Assembly: GCA_903844265.1 (NCBI GenBank)
Contig: CAIMTB010000260.1
Location: 1 to 34,865 of the forward strand
DNA: 34,865 bases
Direction of reading: 5' to 3'
Origin: an uncultured Verrucomicrobiota bacterium
Lineage (GTDB): Bacteria; Verrucomicrobiota; Verrucomicrobiia; Limisphaerales; CAIMTB01
Part shown: piece after piece, positions 25,648 to 34,026 of the stretch
How positions within the stretch are numbered: the first letter of the stretch is position 1
Layout of the letters: each line of letters begins with the position of its first letter
The notes under the pieces: generated by a model
Told to the model about the DNA's origin: nothing
Seen by the model: the letters and a program-made list of their open reading frames with translations, nothing else
Database searches by the model: none
Position numbers and translations under genes: made by a program

Positions 25648-25992
25648 GGGTCTGTGGGGAACCGGGCGACGTCCGTCCGATTCCCTCGGAACGACCCCGA
25701 TTCAAGCACCCTGGGTGCCTCGGGGTGAAGTCTTCTGACGTGAACATTCTTGATGGAAACCCCGCAACAGGAAGGAGGCTCCGCCTCGGCCGCCCAGCAC
25801 GATCCATCAGGCGTCGTCGATGGACCGGCGCCCCCCACGGAGGGTCGCGCTCCGTCGCGGCCTCCGGAAACGCAACGTGCCGGCTGTGTCGGGTCCCGAC
25901 GCCCCCATGGCGTCACTGGGAGTGAAAGGTCGTGGCGTGGATCATGGCTTCCCTATTCCCTTCGCAACCTATAGGATGGGGAAGTGGAAGCT
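25648..25992. other. Gene-poor gap with repeat-like GC-rich segments
   Basis: No supported gene was found in this 345-bp stretch between divergent genes. It holds GAGGC/GCCTC hairpin-forming sequence near 25785 and an inverse copy of the 19-bp GAGCGCGACCC repeat at 25835-25853. The last 50 bp are less GC-rich and could contain the promoter of the next gene, with GGATGGGG at 25973-25980 as a candidate ribosome-binding region. Confidence 0.5.
25835..25853 (-). repeat. GAGCGCGACCC repeat (inverse copy)
   Basis: This is an exact inverse copy of the 19-bp sequence at 18227-18245. The sequence upstream on the minus strand (gcgacgg) is shared with the degenerate third copy at 28373-28401, so the full element is probably longer than 19 bp. 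Confidence 0.6.
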
Positions 25993-26874
25993 ATGACTCG
26001 GGGGCGATACATTTCCTGCGGTCGGTCGTGTGGATTGTTCCGGCTTATGTGGCATCTCCTTCCGGTGCTTGGGGCGGGCTTCGCCTCCCGGGGAGACACT
26101 CACCTATACGCCGGTGCCGCGGGGACCAACCAGAACGATGGGTTGGTGTTCACCACGGCGGCCCTGTTCGAGGTGCGGTCGGGTTACAAGTTACCCATGG
26201 TCCTGAGGACCGCGGGTAACAATGCCGGGTATTATCGTGGTGACACGCTGACGTTCACTGCATTGGCTGCAACGGATATCGGGACGGGTCAGCTTTCCGG
26301 CCGGGCATTGCTGGGGTCGCGGCTGGCCGTGCAGTTGGTCAGCGTGGACGGGCCTGCGGGCGGGGAGGTCGGATTCTGGGAGGGAGACGGTGACAACCCG
26401 GGGAACAAGGTCACATTCAGCGTCCCTGTCGGTGCTGTCGATTCGACGAATTCATTTGTCATCAGCGAGAATGACGGGTCCCCGGGCTCCGATCCCTACG
26501 GCCACATCCACGGGCGTGAATTCACCACGACGCTGCCGGGGCTTTACACGGCAGGCTTCCGGCTGATCGACATCTCAGCCCACGGTGTGGACGGAGGGCC
26601 TATCCATTCTCCGTCCGCGATCCTCCTGATCCTGTTCCAGGCTGGGCCGACCCTCGAGGCCATCGAGAAGACGGCCGGCGGCGTGAAGGTGTCCTTCAGG
26701 AGTGCGCCGGGAGTGACCAATGTGCTCGAGGCTGCGGATCGGCTGGATGCCGCAAATTGGTCGGCCGTTTCCGGTGGGCTAAGGGGCAACAGTACACTGC
26801 AGTCATTCTCGGAAACAAATGTTCCGACGGGTCCACGCTATTATCGGTTGCGGCTCCTGAACGTTCCTCCCTGA
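25993..26874 (+). CDS. Secreted protein with GHIHGR motif, paralogue A
   Basis: The 293-residue protein has a weak N-terminal hydrophobic export region (about 14-32) before DTHLYAG. Motifs shared with the convergent gene at 26895 are LTFTALAA, VDGPAGGEVGFWE, VISENDGSPGSDPYGHIHGR (about 157-175), LPGLYTAGFRLIDIS and GPIHSPS (about 202-208). From memory, this pattern resembles the all3515-type proteins (Zur-repressed, cyanobacterial), in which histidines may bind zinc. His171, His173 and His205 are candidate ligands here. Residues about 222-293 form a second small domain with VSF...TNVLEAADRLDAANWSAV, as seen at the ends of many secreted Verrucomicrobia proteins. I chose the ATG at 25993; a GTG at 25984 is an alternative. 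No PEP-CTERM anchor or Zur-type box was seen, so the metal link is inference. Confidence 0.75.
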   Translation: MTRGRYISCGRSCGLFRLMWHLLPVLGAGFASRGDTHLYAGAAGTNQNDGLVFTTAALFEVRSGYKLPMVLRTAGNNAGYYRGDTLTFTALAATDIGTGQLSGRALLGSRLAVQLVSVDGPAGGEVGFWEGDGDNPGNKVTFSVPVGAVDSTNSFVISENDGSPGSDPYGHIHGREFTTTLPGLYTAGFRLIDISAHGVDGGPIHSPSAILLILFQAGPTLEAIEKTAGGVKVSFRSAPGVTNVLEAADRLDAANWSAVSGGLRGNSTLQSFSETNVPTGPRYYRLRLLNVPP

Positions 26875-26894
26875 ATGGCGGGACCCTTCGTGGA

Positions 26895-27755
26895 TTATTC
26901 TGCCTTCAAACGGAAGAAAACCTGGGCGGCGATGGGCGGCGCGAGTGGAATATCGGCGGATTCAAGGCGGCCAGTGCCTGGTGATGGGACCGACACCATG
27001 CGCCAGACCGCCGTTGGCCCGACAGAATCGGACACTTCCACGGAGTAGGAACGTCCGACGTCGGTGCCGAACCGGACACGCATGTGGTCGGCTGCCAGAC
27101 TCACGTCGGCGATGGAGACTCCGGCCTGGAAATTGAAATAGGCAAGGTCTGATGGCGCGTGGATGGGTCCGGCGCGGGGCCCGTTCTTGGAGGTGTCGAC
27201 GAGACGGAACCCGGCGACATAGAGTCCTGGGAGGTTGGCGCTGAACCGGCGTCCGTGGATATGACCGTAGGGATCGGCGCCTGCCGAGCCGTCGTTCTCG
27301 CTCAAGGCCATGCGTTCGGTTCCGGCGACGGTTCCCACGGGGACGGTGAAGGTGATCTCGGTGGCATCGAAGAACCCGTCCACGGAATCCCAGATCGAAA
27401 GAGCGCCACCGGTCGGGCCCCGGAGGGTCTCGAGGATCATTTCGACGTGGGTTCCGGGGAGGGCGGCGAAGGTGTTGGGGCCGCCGTTGTCAGGAAAGGC
27501 GGCGAGGCTGGTGAAGGTCACGTCGGTGCCTCCAAAATGGAGGGCGCCGTAGTTTGTCGACTGAGTTGGAATAAGATGGATGAGGTAACCGGAAGCTGCC
27601 TCGAATGCCCGGCCATTGGCGAAGAAGAGCGGGGATCCCGCCGTGGAGGACTTGGCACCGGCATTGATATGACTGTGCTGGGCCAGAGCTTTGGGGTTGA
27701 TCCCCAACGCGCAGACGCCAAGGAGGCCCAGAAGGGTGAGGGTGCGGGAAGTCAT
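26895..27755 (-). CDS. Secreted protein with GHIHGR motif, paralogue B
   Basis: The 286-residue protein has a clear Sec signal peptide (cut near ALA-QHSHINAG, about 25), giving a mature N-terminus with two histidines. It shares with paralogue A the series DVTFTSLAAF, LRGPTGGALSIWD, ALSENDGSAGADPYGHIHGR (about 150-169), LPGLYVAGFRLVDTSKNG and GPIHAPSD (about 196-203), and a C-terminal domain with YSVEVSD...VWRMVSVP. Candidate metal ligands are His27, His29, His165, His167 and His199. The genes run tail to tail with 20 bp between stops. The composite repeat array begins 66 bp upstream of its start codon. The function is unknown. A role in metal handling or as a surface protein is suggested only by the histidines and by resemblance to all3515-type proteins. 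Confidence 0.82.
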   Translation of the reverse strand: MTSRTLTLLGLLGVCALGINPKALAQHSHINAGAKSSTAGSPLFFANGRAFEAASGYLIHLIPTQSTNYGALHFGGTDVTFTSLAAFPDNGGPNTFAALPGTHVEMILETLRGPTGGALSIWDSVDGFFDATEITFTVPVGTVAGTERMALSENDGSAGADPYGHIHGRRFSANLPGLYVAGFRLVDTSKNGPRAGPIHAPSDLAYFNFQAGVSIADVSLAADHMRVRFGTDVGRSYSVEVSDSVGPTAVWRMVSVPSPGTGRLESADIPLAPPIAAQVFFRLKAE

Positions 27756-27820
27756 GGGATCAATGTCTGGCGAAGAGGAACGGGCTCTGGGGCTTCCGAT
27801 CTAGGTTCCAAGCGGGTGGG

Positions 27821-28193
27821 TTCATGGAGAGGGAATTTTTCCAAAGATTGAACACATGTTGGGACCCTGAACCGGTGCAGGTGGTAGGGCGCGCACTCCG
27901 CAGTGCGCCGGCCTGTAAGGCTCACCATCAGGTAGCCCCGGCAGGGCGGCGGGCAAGGGACTGCCCGCCCTTCCTTCACGGTTCATGGAGAGGTCCCACG
28001 GTTCGCGAACCGCGCATTGGGACCATGATCCGGGGCTGTTGGTAGGGCGCGCACTCCGCTGCGCGCCGGCCTTGGGAGGCTCACCTTCAGGTAGCCCCGG
28101 CAGGGCGGCGGGCAAGGGACTGCCCGCCCTACCTTTACGGTTCATGGAGAGGTCCCACGGTTCGCGAATCGCGCGTTGGGGCCATGAACCCGG
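27821..28193 (+). repeat. Tandem array of about 160-bp composite repeats (two full copies and one partial)
   Basis: Copies run 27821-27981 and 27982-28140, with a third beginning at 28141 and fading near 28193. Each starts ttcatggagagg and contains a gcgcgcactccgc hairpin and a ggcgggcaagggactgcccg hairpin. Copy 1's linker carries a ttttccaaa block, as in the unit at 10901-11114. Copies 2 and 3 carry ggttcgcgaacc or a variant there instead, so the linker is variable while the core is constant. Read on the minus strand, the array points toward paralogue B, as the unit at 10901 points toward the M28 peptidase gene. Confidence 0.85.
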
Positions 28194-28234
28194 CGTTGAA
28201 TGGCGCCGGTCGCGGTGGGGAAACGGGCGGATTT

Positions 28235-28333
28235 GGAGTGCGGCGGCTCGACGCCGCTTTGCTGAGCGCGATTCGCGGCGAGCGGCCAACCAACCTCCCG
28301 GGGCCCAAAGCGGTGGCATGGCCACCGCACTCC
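28235..28333. repeat. Nested inverted repeat with two internal hairpins
   Basis: The 27-base arm 28235-28261 and the 28-base arm 28306-28333 are near-perfect inverse complements. The outer parts are ggagtgcggcgg and ccaccgcactcc, and the inner parts ccgctttg and caaagcgg. Each arm can also fold on itself (GCGGCG/CGCCGC; GCGGTGGC/GCCACCGC), so the element could form a cruciform or cloverleaf. No coding region is supported here. The composition and layout resemble non-autonomous palindromic elements. Confidence 0.7.
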
Positions 28334-28415
28334 ATAACGGAACCGAGATCGATCCTGCGCGATTCATGGTGAGCGACGGCGAGCCACGACCTTCCGTGGG
28401 GCTCAGGCGATAACT

Positions 28416-29288
28416 TCAGATCTTCCTGCGGCGGCTTAGCGCCAATGCTGCAGCGCCGGCGGCGGCGAGGGTCAGGGCGCCAGGTTCGGGTACCGAGTTG
28501 ACCGTCACGGTGCCTTTCATGCCGAAGGCGGCGCCTGCGGCGGCCGATCCCTTGTTGGCGATGTCGTCACCGCCGACAAAGATGGTGTAATCCCCGGCAT
28601 CCAGCTGACGCGTGAGCGAGGCGGTACCGTTGCTGTCGAAGTCGACGCCGAACCCCCGGTAACTCAGGGTGCTGAGTTGGGTGAAGTCGCCGGCCTTGTC
28701 TCCGTCGCCGCCGATTTTCCAGGTGCCAAGGGCGTTCCAGCTGCCGTCGGTCGCGGTGGCGTCGTAGGAAACGCCGAGGTTTTCCTGGGCCCACGCCGTT
28801 CGCCAGGCGACGGATGCGGCGCAGAAATCGTGGTCAGGGCTGGAGGGCAGGTCGGTTTGGGTGGCGGCGAAAGGGGAGATTGCCGCGAGCCCTTGATAGA
28901 TCGAAAAACCAGGCAGCAAACCGCCGACGGAAGTGGCGGTGGCGGCGGCGTTGGCCTCGAAGGAGATCGAGACGAGGGCCGTGTTATCCAGGTGGAAACG
29001 GAACGCGCGCCCTTTGTGAGAGTCGCCGAGGTTGCCATCGGCGGCGTCCGCCCAGCCGAAATTACCGGAGGCCGCCTGGTTGGCGATGGTGACGGAACTC
29101 TGGGCGAGTCCGGTGAAGGATCCGAAGTCGCGACCCGTGTAACTGACATGAGCGCGCGCGGCGGGAACGGCGGCGCTGAGGGTGATCAAGGCTGCGCACA
29201 GGGAGCCGTGGGTTGGAGGGGTGGTGATCGGCCGCCGGGGCGGGATCGGTTTCACGGGATCGGGTTGGGTTGAGGGAGTATGTGTCAT
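28416..29288 (-). CDS. PEP-CTERM exported protein
   Basis: The 290-residue protein has an N-terminal signal (hydrophobic about 29-45, ending ARA-HVSY). It ends with a PEP-CTERM sorting signal: VPEPGALTLAAAGAAALALS at about 266-285 followed by RRRKI, giving the Pro-Glu-Pro motif, a membrane span and a basic tail. An exosortase (not in the window) would process it. The body has Gly/Ala/Asp-rich sequence, HVSYTGRDFGSFTGL near the mature start and FVGGDDIANKGS near the end, as in other PEP-CTERM proteins, with no enzyme motif. The start at 29288 gives a long n-region, and a later start is possible. It lies 55 bp downstream of the prepilin-like gene on the same strand and may be co-transcribed. 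Confidence 0.85.
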   Translation of the reverse strand: MTHTPSTQPDPVKPIPPRRPITTPPTHGSLCAALITLSAAVPAARAHVSYTGRDFGSFTGLAQSSVTIANQAASGNFGWADAADGNLGDSHKGRAFRFHLDNTALVSISFEANAAATATSVGGLLPGFSIYQGLAAISPFAATQTDLPSSPDHDFCAASVAWRTAWAQENLGVSYDATATDGSWNALGTWKIGGDGDKAGDFTQLSTLSYRGFGVDFDSNGTASLTRQLDAGDYTIFVGGDDIANKGSAAAGAAFGMKGTVTVNSVPEPGALTLAAAGAAALALSRRRKI

Positions 29289-29343
29289 GGACGTCGGTTC
29301 TTGTTAGGTTTTCGCTGACCTTCTGACCCAGTGTCTGACCAAC

Positions 29344-30024
29344 TCACTGGGGTTCCTGGCCGTCCGGCCGCACGAATCGCGAGCCGGGTTGACCAAGGCG
29401 GTTGCTGACGGACCTCCACCGAAGGGTTTCCACGTGGGAATCTGCGAACAGGTAATTGGCTGATTCCCGGTGTCGTGCCGTGGCCACCTGGGCCGCGAAG
29501 GCGACGTTTGAGTAGCCGCCGCTGGCGCGGTCGGCGAAGTGGAAATGATCGGAACCCTCGAAATCCCCACGCGCCTCGGCGAGATGCAAGGTCTCGGCGG
29601 GCGAGGGGACGGCGATCAGCCGCGAATAATCCAGGTCGCGGGCGCCGTAGGGTTTGGGTGTCAGAAAATCGTTGATGGCGTAACTCGTGGAACGTAGCCG
29701 GTTCGTGTCCAGGAAACACCGGTAGACGTTGGTTACGCCGTAGGGTTCCAGCTTGCCGATCCAGGAGGCGCCCTGGTGGGAAGACTGGGGGAGCGCGTCG
29801 TTGTTGTCGCCGGAGTACATCGTGCACCCAACGCCGATCTGCCTGAGGTTGGAGGCGCACTGGAGGGTGCGCGCTCGGCCCTTGGCTGAGGCGAGGGAAG
29901 GCAGGAGCATGCTGGCCAGGATCGCGATGATGGCGATGACGACCAGCAGTTCGATCAGTGTAAAGGCTGCTGAGATACGGCGGTTCAATGAAATCCTATT
30001 CCTCTTCCGGGCACGACCGAACAC
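29344..30024 (-). CDS. Prepilin-type protein with H-X9-D processing-associated motif
   Basis: The 226-residue protein has the type II secretion/type IV pilin N-terminal signal. A basic leader ends at Ala20, and [20 protein letters not shown] follows with Glu25 at position +5 after the expected cut, which a prepilin peptidase would process. The C-terminal half has [19 protein letters not shown], an H-X9-D motif with Ser where Gly is usual. From knowledge of the family, this is the large Verrucomicrobia/Planctomycetes group of pseudopilin-like proteins (DUF1559-related). They are often numerous in a genome and of unknown role, probably envelope or secretion-associated. The ATG at 30024 gives a normal leader length. 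It precedes the PEP-CTERM gene by 55 bp. Confidence 0.88.
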   Translation of the reverse strand: MFGRARKRNRISLNRRISAAFTLIELLVVIAIIAILASMLLPSLASAKGRARTLQCASNLRQIGVGCTMYSGDNNDALPQSSHQGASWIGKLEPYGVTNVYRCFLDTNRLRSTSYAINDFLTPKPYGARDLDYSRLIAVPSPAETLHLAEARGDFEGSDHFHFADRASGGYSNVAFAAQVATARHRESANYLFADSHVETLRWRSVSNRLGQPGSRFVRPDGQEPQ

Positions 30025-30247
30025 GGTGTGCCGGCAGTCCTGACGAAGGGACTTATGCGTGGCGGTGCAGTGGTGGGGGAACGCGACCTACACGGGCGCG
30101 AGGGTTGGGGTGCCGGGTGGGATCCTGAGCACGAGAGCCAAGGCATCCCTGAATGACCCGTCCTAACCCGATGCCCGTCGGCGAGGATGCGGGTTGTCAC
30201 GCCCGAGGCGCGTGAGCTTCACAACCCTCTCGCTGCAACCTCGCAGC

Positions 30248-30631
30248 CTAGGCTGATCGAGGAGGCGGCAGCGGCGGACGATAGAGTCTCGACAAGGCTT
30301 GGTAAACAGGTGGGTAGGCAATGTCTACTCCATCCGTGCCGAAGACGACGGGCACCGCTTCGAGGGATACCCAGCCATCCAGCTTTACCAGCCTGGAGAT
30401 CGGGACCGTCTCTTTCGTATTGCCCGTCCTGCCATCCCGAATCACGAGACAGAGCTGGCAGGGATGCTTTCCGTCAAACGTGGTGCTGAACGCCGAGGTC
30501 ACCGACTGAGTCCGCAGACGTTCGACCAGCATGGTCGTCCAGGCCACGGATTGCAGCACGGCCCAATGAAAACTGAGCGTCAGGCTCAGCATAACCGCTG
30601 CGGCAATTCGAGTGGCGGAACGTACAGACAC
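30248..30631 (-). CDS. Small secreted or membrane-anchored protein with a CxxC motif
   Basis: The 127-residue protein begins with a hydrophobic segment (about 8-36) that is either a signal peptide or an anchor. SAFSTTFDGKHPCQLCLVI (about 47-65) carries Cys58 and Cys61. From memory, GKHPCxLC preceded by AWxxMLV recurs in small hypothetical proteins of Verrucomicrobia and other bacteria, so I regard the gene as real although codon use is less GC-rich than its neighbours. The cysteines suggest metal binding or redox chemistry in the periplasm. It lies 33 bp downstream of the ureG stop on the same strand and could be the last gene of the urease operon. No function is known. Confidence 0.65.
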   Translation of the reverse strand: MSVRSATRIAAAVMLSLTLSFHWAVLQSVAWTTMLVERLRTQSVTSAFSTTFDGKHPCQLCLVIRDGRTGNTKETVPISRLVKLDGWVSLEAVPVVFGTDGVDIAYPPVYQALSRLYRPPLPPPRSA

Positions 30632-30664
30632 CGAAGAGATCGTAGAGATTCCCCTTATGACTCG

Positions 30665-31384
30665 TCAATGCTTATGATCGATTCCGATGGCGTGTTGCCA
30701 GGCGTGGAGGATGTGGCCCGCAATTTCGTCGACGCCGACGCCGTGCTTGACCTGGGCGAAGACGAACGGGCCGGTGCCGCGCATCCTCCGTGTATCGAGG
30801 GCCATGACTTCCAGGTTGGCGCCAACGGCAGGCGCAAGGTCGGTCTTGTTGATGACCAGGAGGTCACTTTGAGTCAGGCCGGGGCCGCCCTTTCTGGGTA
30901 TCTTGTCACCCCCGGCGACGTCGATGACCTGGATGGTGTAATCCGCGAGTTCGCGACTGAAGCAGGCGGCGAGGTTATCACCGCCGGACTCGAGGAGTAG
31001 AAGGTCGGTGTGATGGAGGAGGTGGAGTTCCTCGAGGGCCTGGAGGTTCGCGGAGATATCCTCGCGGATGGCGGCGTGGGGACAACCGCCGGTCTCCACG
31101 GCGCGGATTCGCTCTGCCGGGAGGGCCTGGTGGGTCACCAGGAATTCACCGTCTTCGCGGGTAAAGATATCATTGGTCACCGCGGCGATGCTCATTTGGT
31201 TCCGGAGGGAACGGCAAAGCTGCAGCATCAGGGCTGTCTTGCCCGATCCGACGGGTCCGCCAACCCCAACCGTGAAGGCCCTGCGGGAGAAATCCCGGTC
31301 GTGGGCGGGTTCGCGTTCGTGAAAGTGCCCGGCATGTTCGAGCGCCTCGTGGGAGTGGGGGTGGGTGTGATTGTGGGTGGTCAT
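30665..31384 (-). CDS. ureG: Urease accessory GTPase UreG
   Basis: This 239-residue cytosolic SIMIBI-class GTPase couples GTP hydrolysis to nickel delivery to the urease active site, acting with UreF, UreD/UreH and usually UreE. The P-loop GGPVGSGKT is at 42-50. [15 protein letters not shown] carries the conserved CPH nickel-binding motif, and [31 protein letters not shown] and [11 protein letters not shown] complete the fold. The N-terminus [20 protein letters not shown] is histidine-rich. Such tails bind nickel and may partly replace UreE, which is not present here. The ATG at 31384 is preferred over the longer frame because it begins at the histidine tail. It lies 58 bp after ureF on the same strand. 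Confidence 0.95.
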   Translation of the reverse strand: MTTHNHTHPHSHEALEHAGHFHEREPAHDRDFSRRAFTVGVGGPVGSGKTALMLQLCRSLRNQMSIAAVTNDIFTREDGEFLVTHQALPAERIRAVETGGCPHAAIREDISANLQALEELHLLHHTDLLLLESGGDNLAACFSRELADYTIQVIDVAGGDKIPRKGGPGLTQSDLLVINKTDLAPAVGANLEVMALDTRRMRGTGPFVFAQVKHGVGVDEIAGHILHAWQHAIGIDHKH

Positions 31385-31442
31385 TGAACGGAGAATCATG
31401 GGAAGGCCGGCGGGCTGCTTCCAAGGGTGGGCGTGCCGGGAT

Positions 31443-32147
31443 TCATGATTGGAACAACCGCGAGTAGAGGCGGTCCTGGCATCCCTGGAGCAGATCGAGA
31501 ATGGGAGCGGTTTGAGCGACGTCTCCAAGGCCGAGGCCTTCGGCTAGGTCCGCCGCCTTCCCTGCTTCGGCACCCAGAAGGAAAAGCATGGACTGCGCTT
31601 CATTGGGGCCCACGAGGTTCAGCCGGACCGCCGCGGCGAAGGATCCGCGAAGGTGTTGGAATGCAAAGAGCCTCCGGGCCGTGGTCGCGTCCAGACCGAG
31701 TCGGGACGCGACGAAGCCGAAGACGGGAGCGTGGTGCCCGAAGGGCGTCGTGGTCGGGGGCCGAGCCGGAGCGGTCGAACAGAAAAAGGCCCGCTCGGCG
31801 ATGCTCAGCAGGGCCTTTCCTTGCGCGCGACTCGCCCGGTTGGCGACATGATTCGAGGTGAAGGCTTCGCAGAACCGGTCGGTGTCGGCGAGTAACTCGG
31901 GCGCAGAGTAAGTTGCGTTGACAAAGGGAAGGGCCGAGTAAGTCAGCTGGCCAACGCCTGCGCGAAGCCAATCCTCGAGGTCGCGGCGGTTTTGTATCTC
32001 ACCGCACTGGCATGCGGCCTCGAGCCCCGCGGAGTGGGCGAAGCCGCCCGTGGGCAGCGACGAATCAGCGAGTTGCCAAACCAGGAAGGGGGAGCACTCC
32101 GGCCGGCCGCCCCCGTCGCCGGTCCAGGCCGGCCGCGGATGGGCCAC
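31443..32147 (-). CDS. ureF: Urease accessory protein UreF
   Basis: This 234-residue all-helical accessory protein, together with UreD/UreH and UreG, forms the complex that inserts nickel into urease. The family signature [23 protein letters not shown] is near the N-terminus. [62 protein letters not shown] and a C-terminal RLYSRLFQS match UreF. The start is uncertain. The GTG at 32147 gives a normal family length. The frame is open to an ATG at 32258, which would overlap ureC by 52 bp, and a TTG at 32201 lies just after the ureC stop. No clear Shine-Dalgarno sequence separates them. The gene follows ureC directly. Confidence 0.88.
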   Translation of the reverse strand: MAHPRPAWTGDGGGRPECSPFLVWQLADSSLPTGGFAHSAGLEAACQCGEIQNRRDLEDWLRAGVGQLTYSALPFVNATYSAPELLADTDRFCEAFTSNHVANRASRAQGKALLSIAERAFFCSTAPARPPTTTPFGHHAPVFGFVASRLGLDATTARRLFAFQHLRGSFAAAVRLNLVGPNEAQSMLFLLGAEAGKAADLAEGLGLGDVAQTAPILDLLQGCQDRLYSRLFQS

Positions 32148-32206
32148 GCCCGGGTGGTCGGGCGACCCGGACTCGGCCAGGATGTCGTTCGCCGGTTTCA
32201 AAGGCG

Positions 32207-33922
32207 TCAGAAGAGAAAATAGCGTTGGGCGAGCGGCAGTTCCCGAGCGGGCTCGCATACCAGCTGAACGCCGTCGATGCGCACCTCGTAGGTCTCGGGA
32301 TCGACGGTCAGGGACGGCATCGCGTCATTGAGTCGGAGGTCCTTCTTGCCTATGTTCCGGCAACCGCGGACAGCCTCGATGCGCTTGCTGAGGCCGTATT
32401 TTCCAGCCACACCGCGGCGATGACAGAGTTCGCTCACGAAGGCGATGGAGGATTCTCCCGCAGCGCGTCCGAAGCTGGCGAACATCGGGCGCATGACGAC
32501 GGGCTGGGGTGTCGGTATGCTGGCGTTCGGGTCGCCCATCTGGGCCCAGGCGATCATGCCGCCCTTGATCACGAGCTCAGGCTTGGCCCCGAAGAACGCG
32601 GGACGCCAGAGGACAAGGTCGGCGAGTTTTCCTACTTCCACGGAACCTATGAGATGGGAGACGCCGTGGGTGATGGCGGGGTTGATGGTGTACTTCGCAA
32701 GATATCGTCGGATGCGGAGGTTGTCGTTGTCCCCGGATTCTCCGGGTAACGGGCCGCGCTGGCGCTTCATCTTGTCCGCGGTCTGCCAGGTGCGGGTGAT
32801 GACTTCTCCGATGCGTCCCATGGCCTGTGAATCCGAGCTCATCATGCTGATGGCACCGAGGTCGTGGAGGATGTCTTCCGCGGCGATGGTCTCACCCCGG
32901 ATCCGGCTTTCGGCGAACGCGACGTCCTCGGGCAGGTTGGGGTCGAGGTGGTGGCACACCATGAGCATGTCGAGATGCTCGTCGATGGTGTTGACGGTGT
33001 AGGGACGCGTGGGGTTGGTGGAACTGGGGAGGACGTTGGGTTCGCTGCAGACCCGGATGATATCGGGGGCGTGCCCGCCGCCGGCGCCCTCCGAGTGATA
33101 CGTGTGGATCGTTCGTCCGCCGATGGCCGCAAGGGTTGCCTCGACGAAACCGGACTCGTTGAGGGTGTCGGTATGGATCGTGACCTGGATGTCATGGTCG
33201 TCCGCGACTTTCAGGCAACAATCGATGGCGGCCGGGGTGGTGCCCCAGTCCTCGTGCAGCTTGAGGCCGATGGCGCCTGCGAGAATCTGGTCCTTCAGGC
33301 CGGCCGGATGCGCGGTGTTACCCTTGCCGGTGAGGCCGATATTCAGGGGCAACGTGTCGGTCGCCTGAAGCATGGCCCGGAAGTGGAACGGGCTCGGCGT
33401 GCAGGTCGTTGCGCAGGTGCCCGTGGCCGGACCCGTCCCTCCGCCGATCATGGTGGTGAGTCCGGCGGCTATGGCTTCGTGGGCCTGCTGCGGGCAGATG
33501 AAATGGATGTGAGTATCCAGGCCTCCGGCGGTGATAATGAGTCCCTCGCCTGCGATGACCTCGGTGGTCACCCCGACGACCATGCGAGCGGTCACGCCGG
33601 CCATGACGTCCGGGTTGCCGGCCTTTCCAATGCCGGCGATGAGGCCGCCCTTGATGCCGATGTCCGCCTTGTAAATCCCCGTGTAATCCATCACCAGGGC
33701 ATTCGTGATGACGCAATCCAGGGCCCTGGCAGCCGATATCCCCGTGGCCTGTCCCATCCCTTCGCGGATGACCTTTCCGCCGCCGAACTTGCATTCGTCG
33801 CCGTAGACCGTGTGATCCTTCTCCACCTCCAGGACGAGCGATGTGTCACCGAGCCGGACTTTGTCTCCGGTGGTCGGTCCGAACATTTCGGCGTAGTGGG
33901 AACGGGACATCCGTTGGGACAT
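32207..33922 (-). CDS. ureC: Urease alpha subunit UreC
   Basis: This 571-residue catalytic subunit hydrolyses urea to ammonia and carbamate at a di-nickel site. All ligand positions known from Klebsiella UreC are present with a constant offset of four: His138 and His140 in [12 protein letters not shown], carbamylated Lys221 in GLKLHEDWG, His250, His276 and Asp364. The mobile-flap cysteine and histidine are Cys323 and His324 in MVCHHLDP. The protein ends [12 protein letters not shown], typical of the family. ATG at 33922 and a second ATG four codons later are both possible. The fused ureAB gene lies 104 bp upstream. Ammonia or pH homeostasis, or nitrogen supply from urea, is the expected role. 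Confidence 0.97.
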   Translation of the reverse strand: MSQRMSRSHYAEMFGPTTGDKVRLGDTSLVLEVEKDHTVYGDECKFGGGKVIREGMGQATGISAARALDCVITNALVMDYTGIYKADIGIKGGLIAGIGKAGNPDVMAGVTARMVVGVTTEVIAGEGLIITAGGLDTHIHFICPQQAHEAIAAGLTTMIGGGTGPATGTCATTCTPSPFHFRAMLQATDTLPLNIGLTGKGNTAHPAGLKDQILAGAIGLKLHEDWGTTPAAIDCCLKVADDHDIQVTIHTDTLNESGFVEATLAAIGGRTIHTYHSEGAGGGHAPDIIRVCSEPNVLPSSTNPTRPYTVNTIDEHLDMLMVCHHLDPNLPEDVAFAESRIRGETIAAEDILHDLGAISMMSSDSQAMGRIGEVITRTWQTADKMKRQRGPLPGESGDNDNLRIRRYLAKYTINPAITHGVSHLIGSVEVGKLADLVLWRPAFFGAKPELVIKGGMIAWAQMGDPNASIPTPQPVVMRPMFASFGRAAGESSIAFVSELCHRRGVAGKYGLSKRIEAVRGCRNIGKKDLRLNDAMPSLTVDPETYEVRIDGVQLVCEPARELPLAQRYFLF

Positions 33923-34026
33923 GGTATTGGGGGGTAGGGAACCGTACGGGTGTTATCAGACCGTTGAAAATGCGCCCACCCGTCGTAGCAGCCGACGTAT
34001 GGAGGCTCTAGTCATTGGTGTTCGGG

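Noticed and set aside
27821-28193. CRISPR-like array
   Set aside because: The repeats are about 160 bp long, with adjoining rather than unique spacers, and no cas genes are nearby.
27822-28367. 181-residue open frame on the minus strand across the repeat array
   Set aside because: Its sequence repeats the GRAGSPLPAA unit because it translates the composite repeat. There is no ribosome-binding site or non-repeat content to support a gene.
30025-30247. Possible short gene in the gap upstream of the prepilin-like gene
   Set aside because: Short frames are present on both strands, but none has a signal peptide, motif or ribosome-binding site. The stretch probably holds the prepilin promoter.
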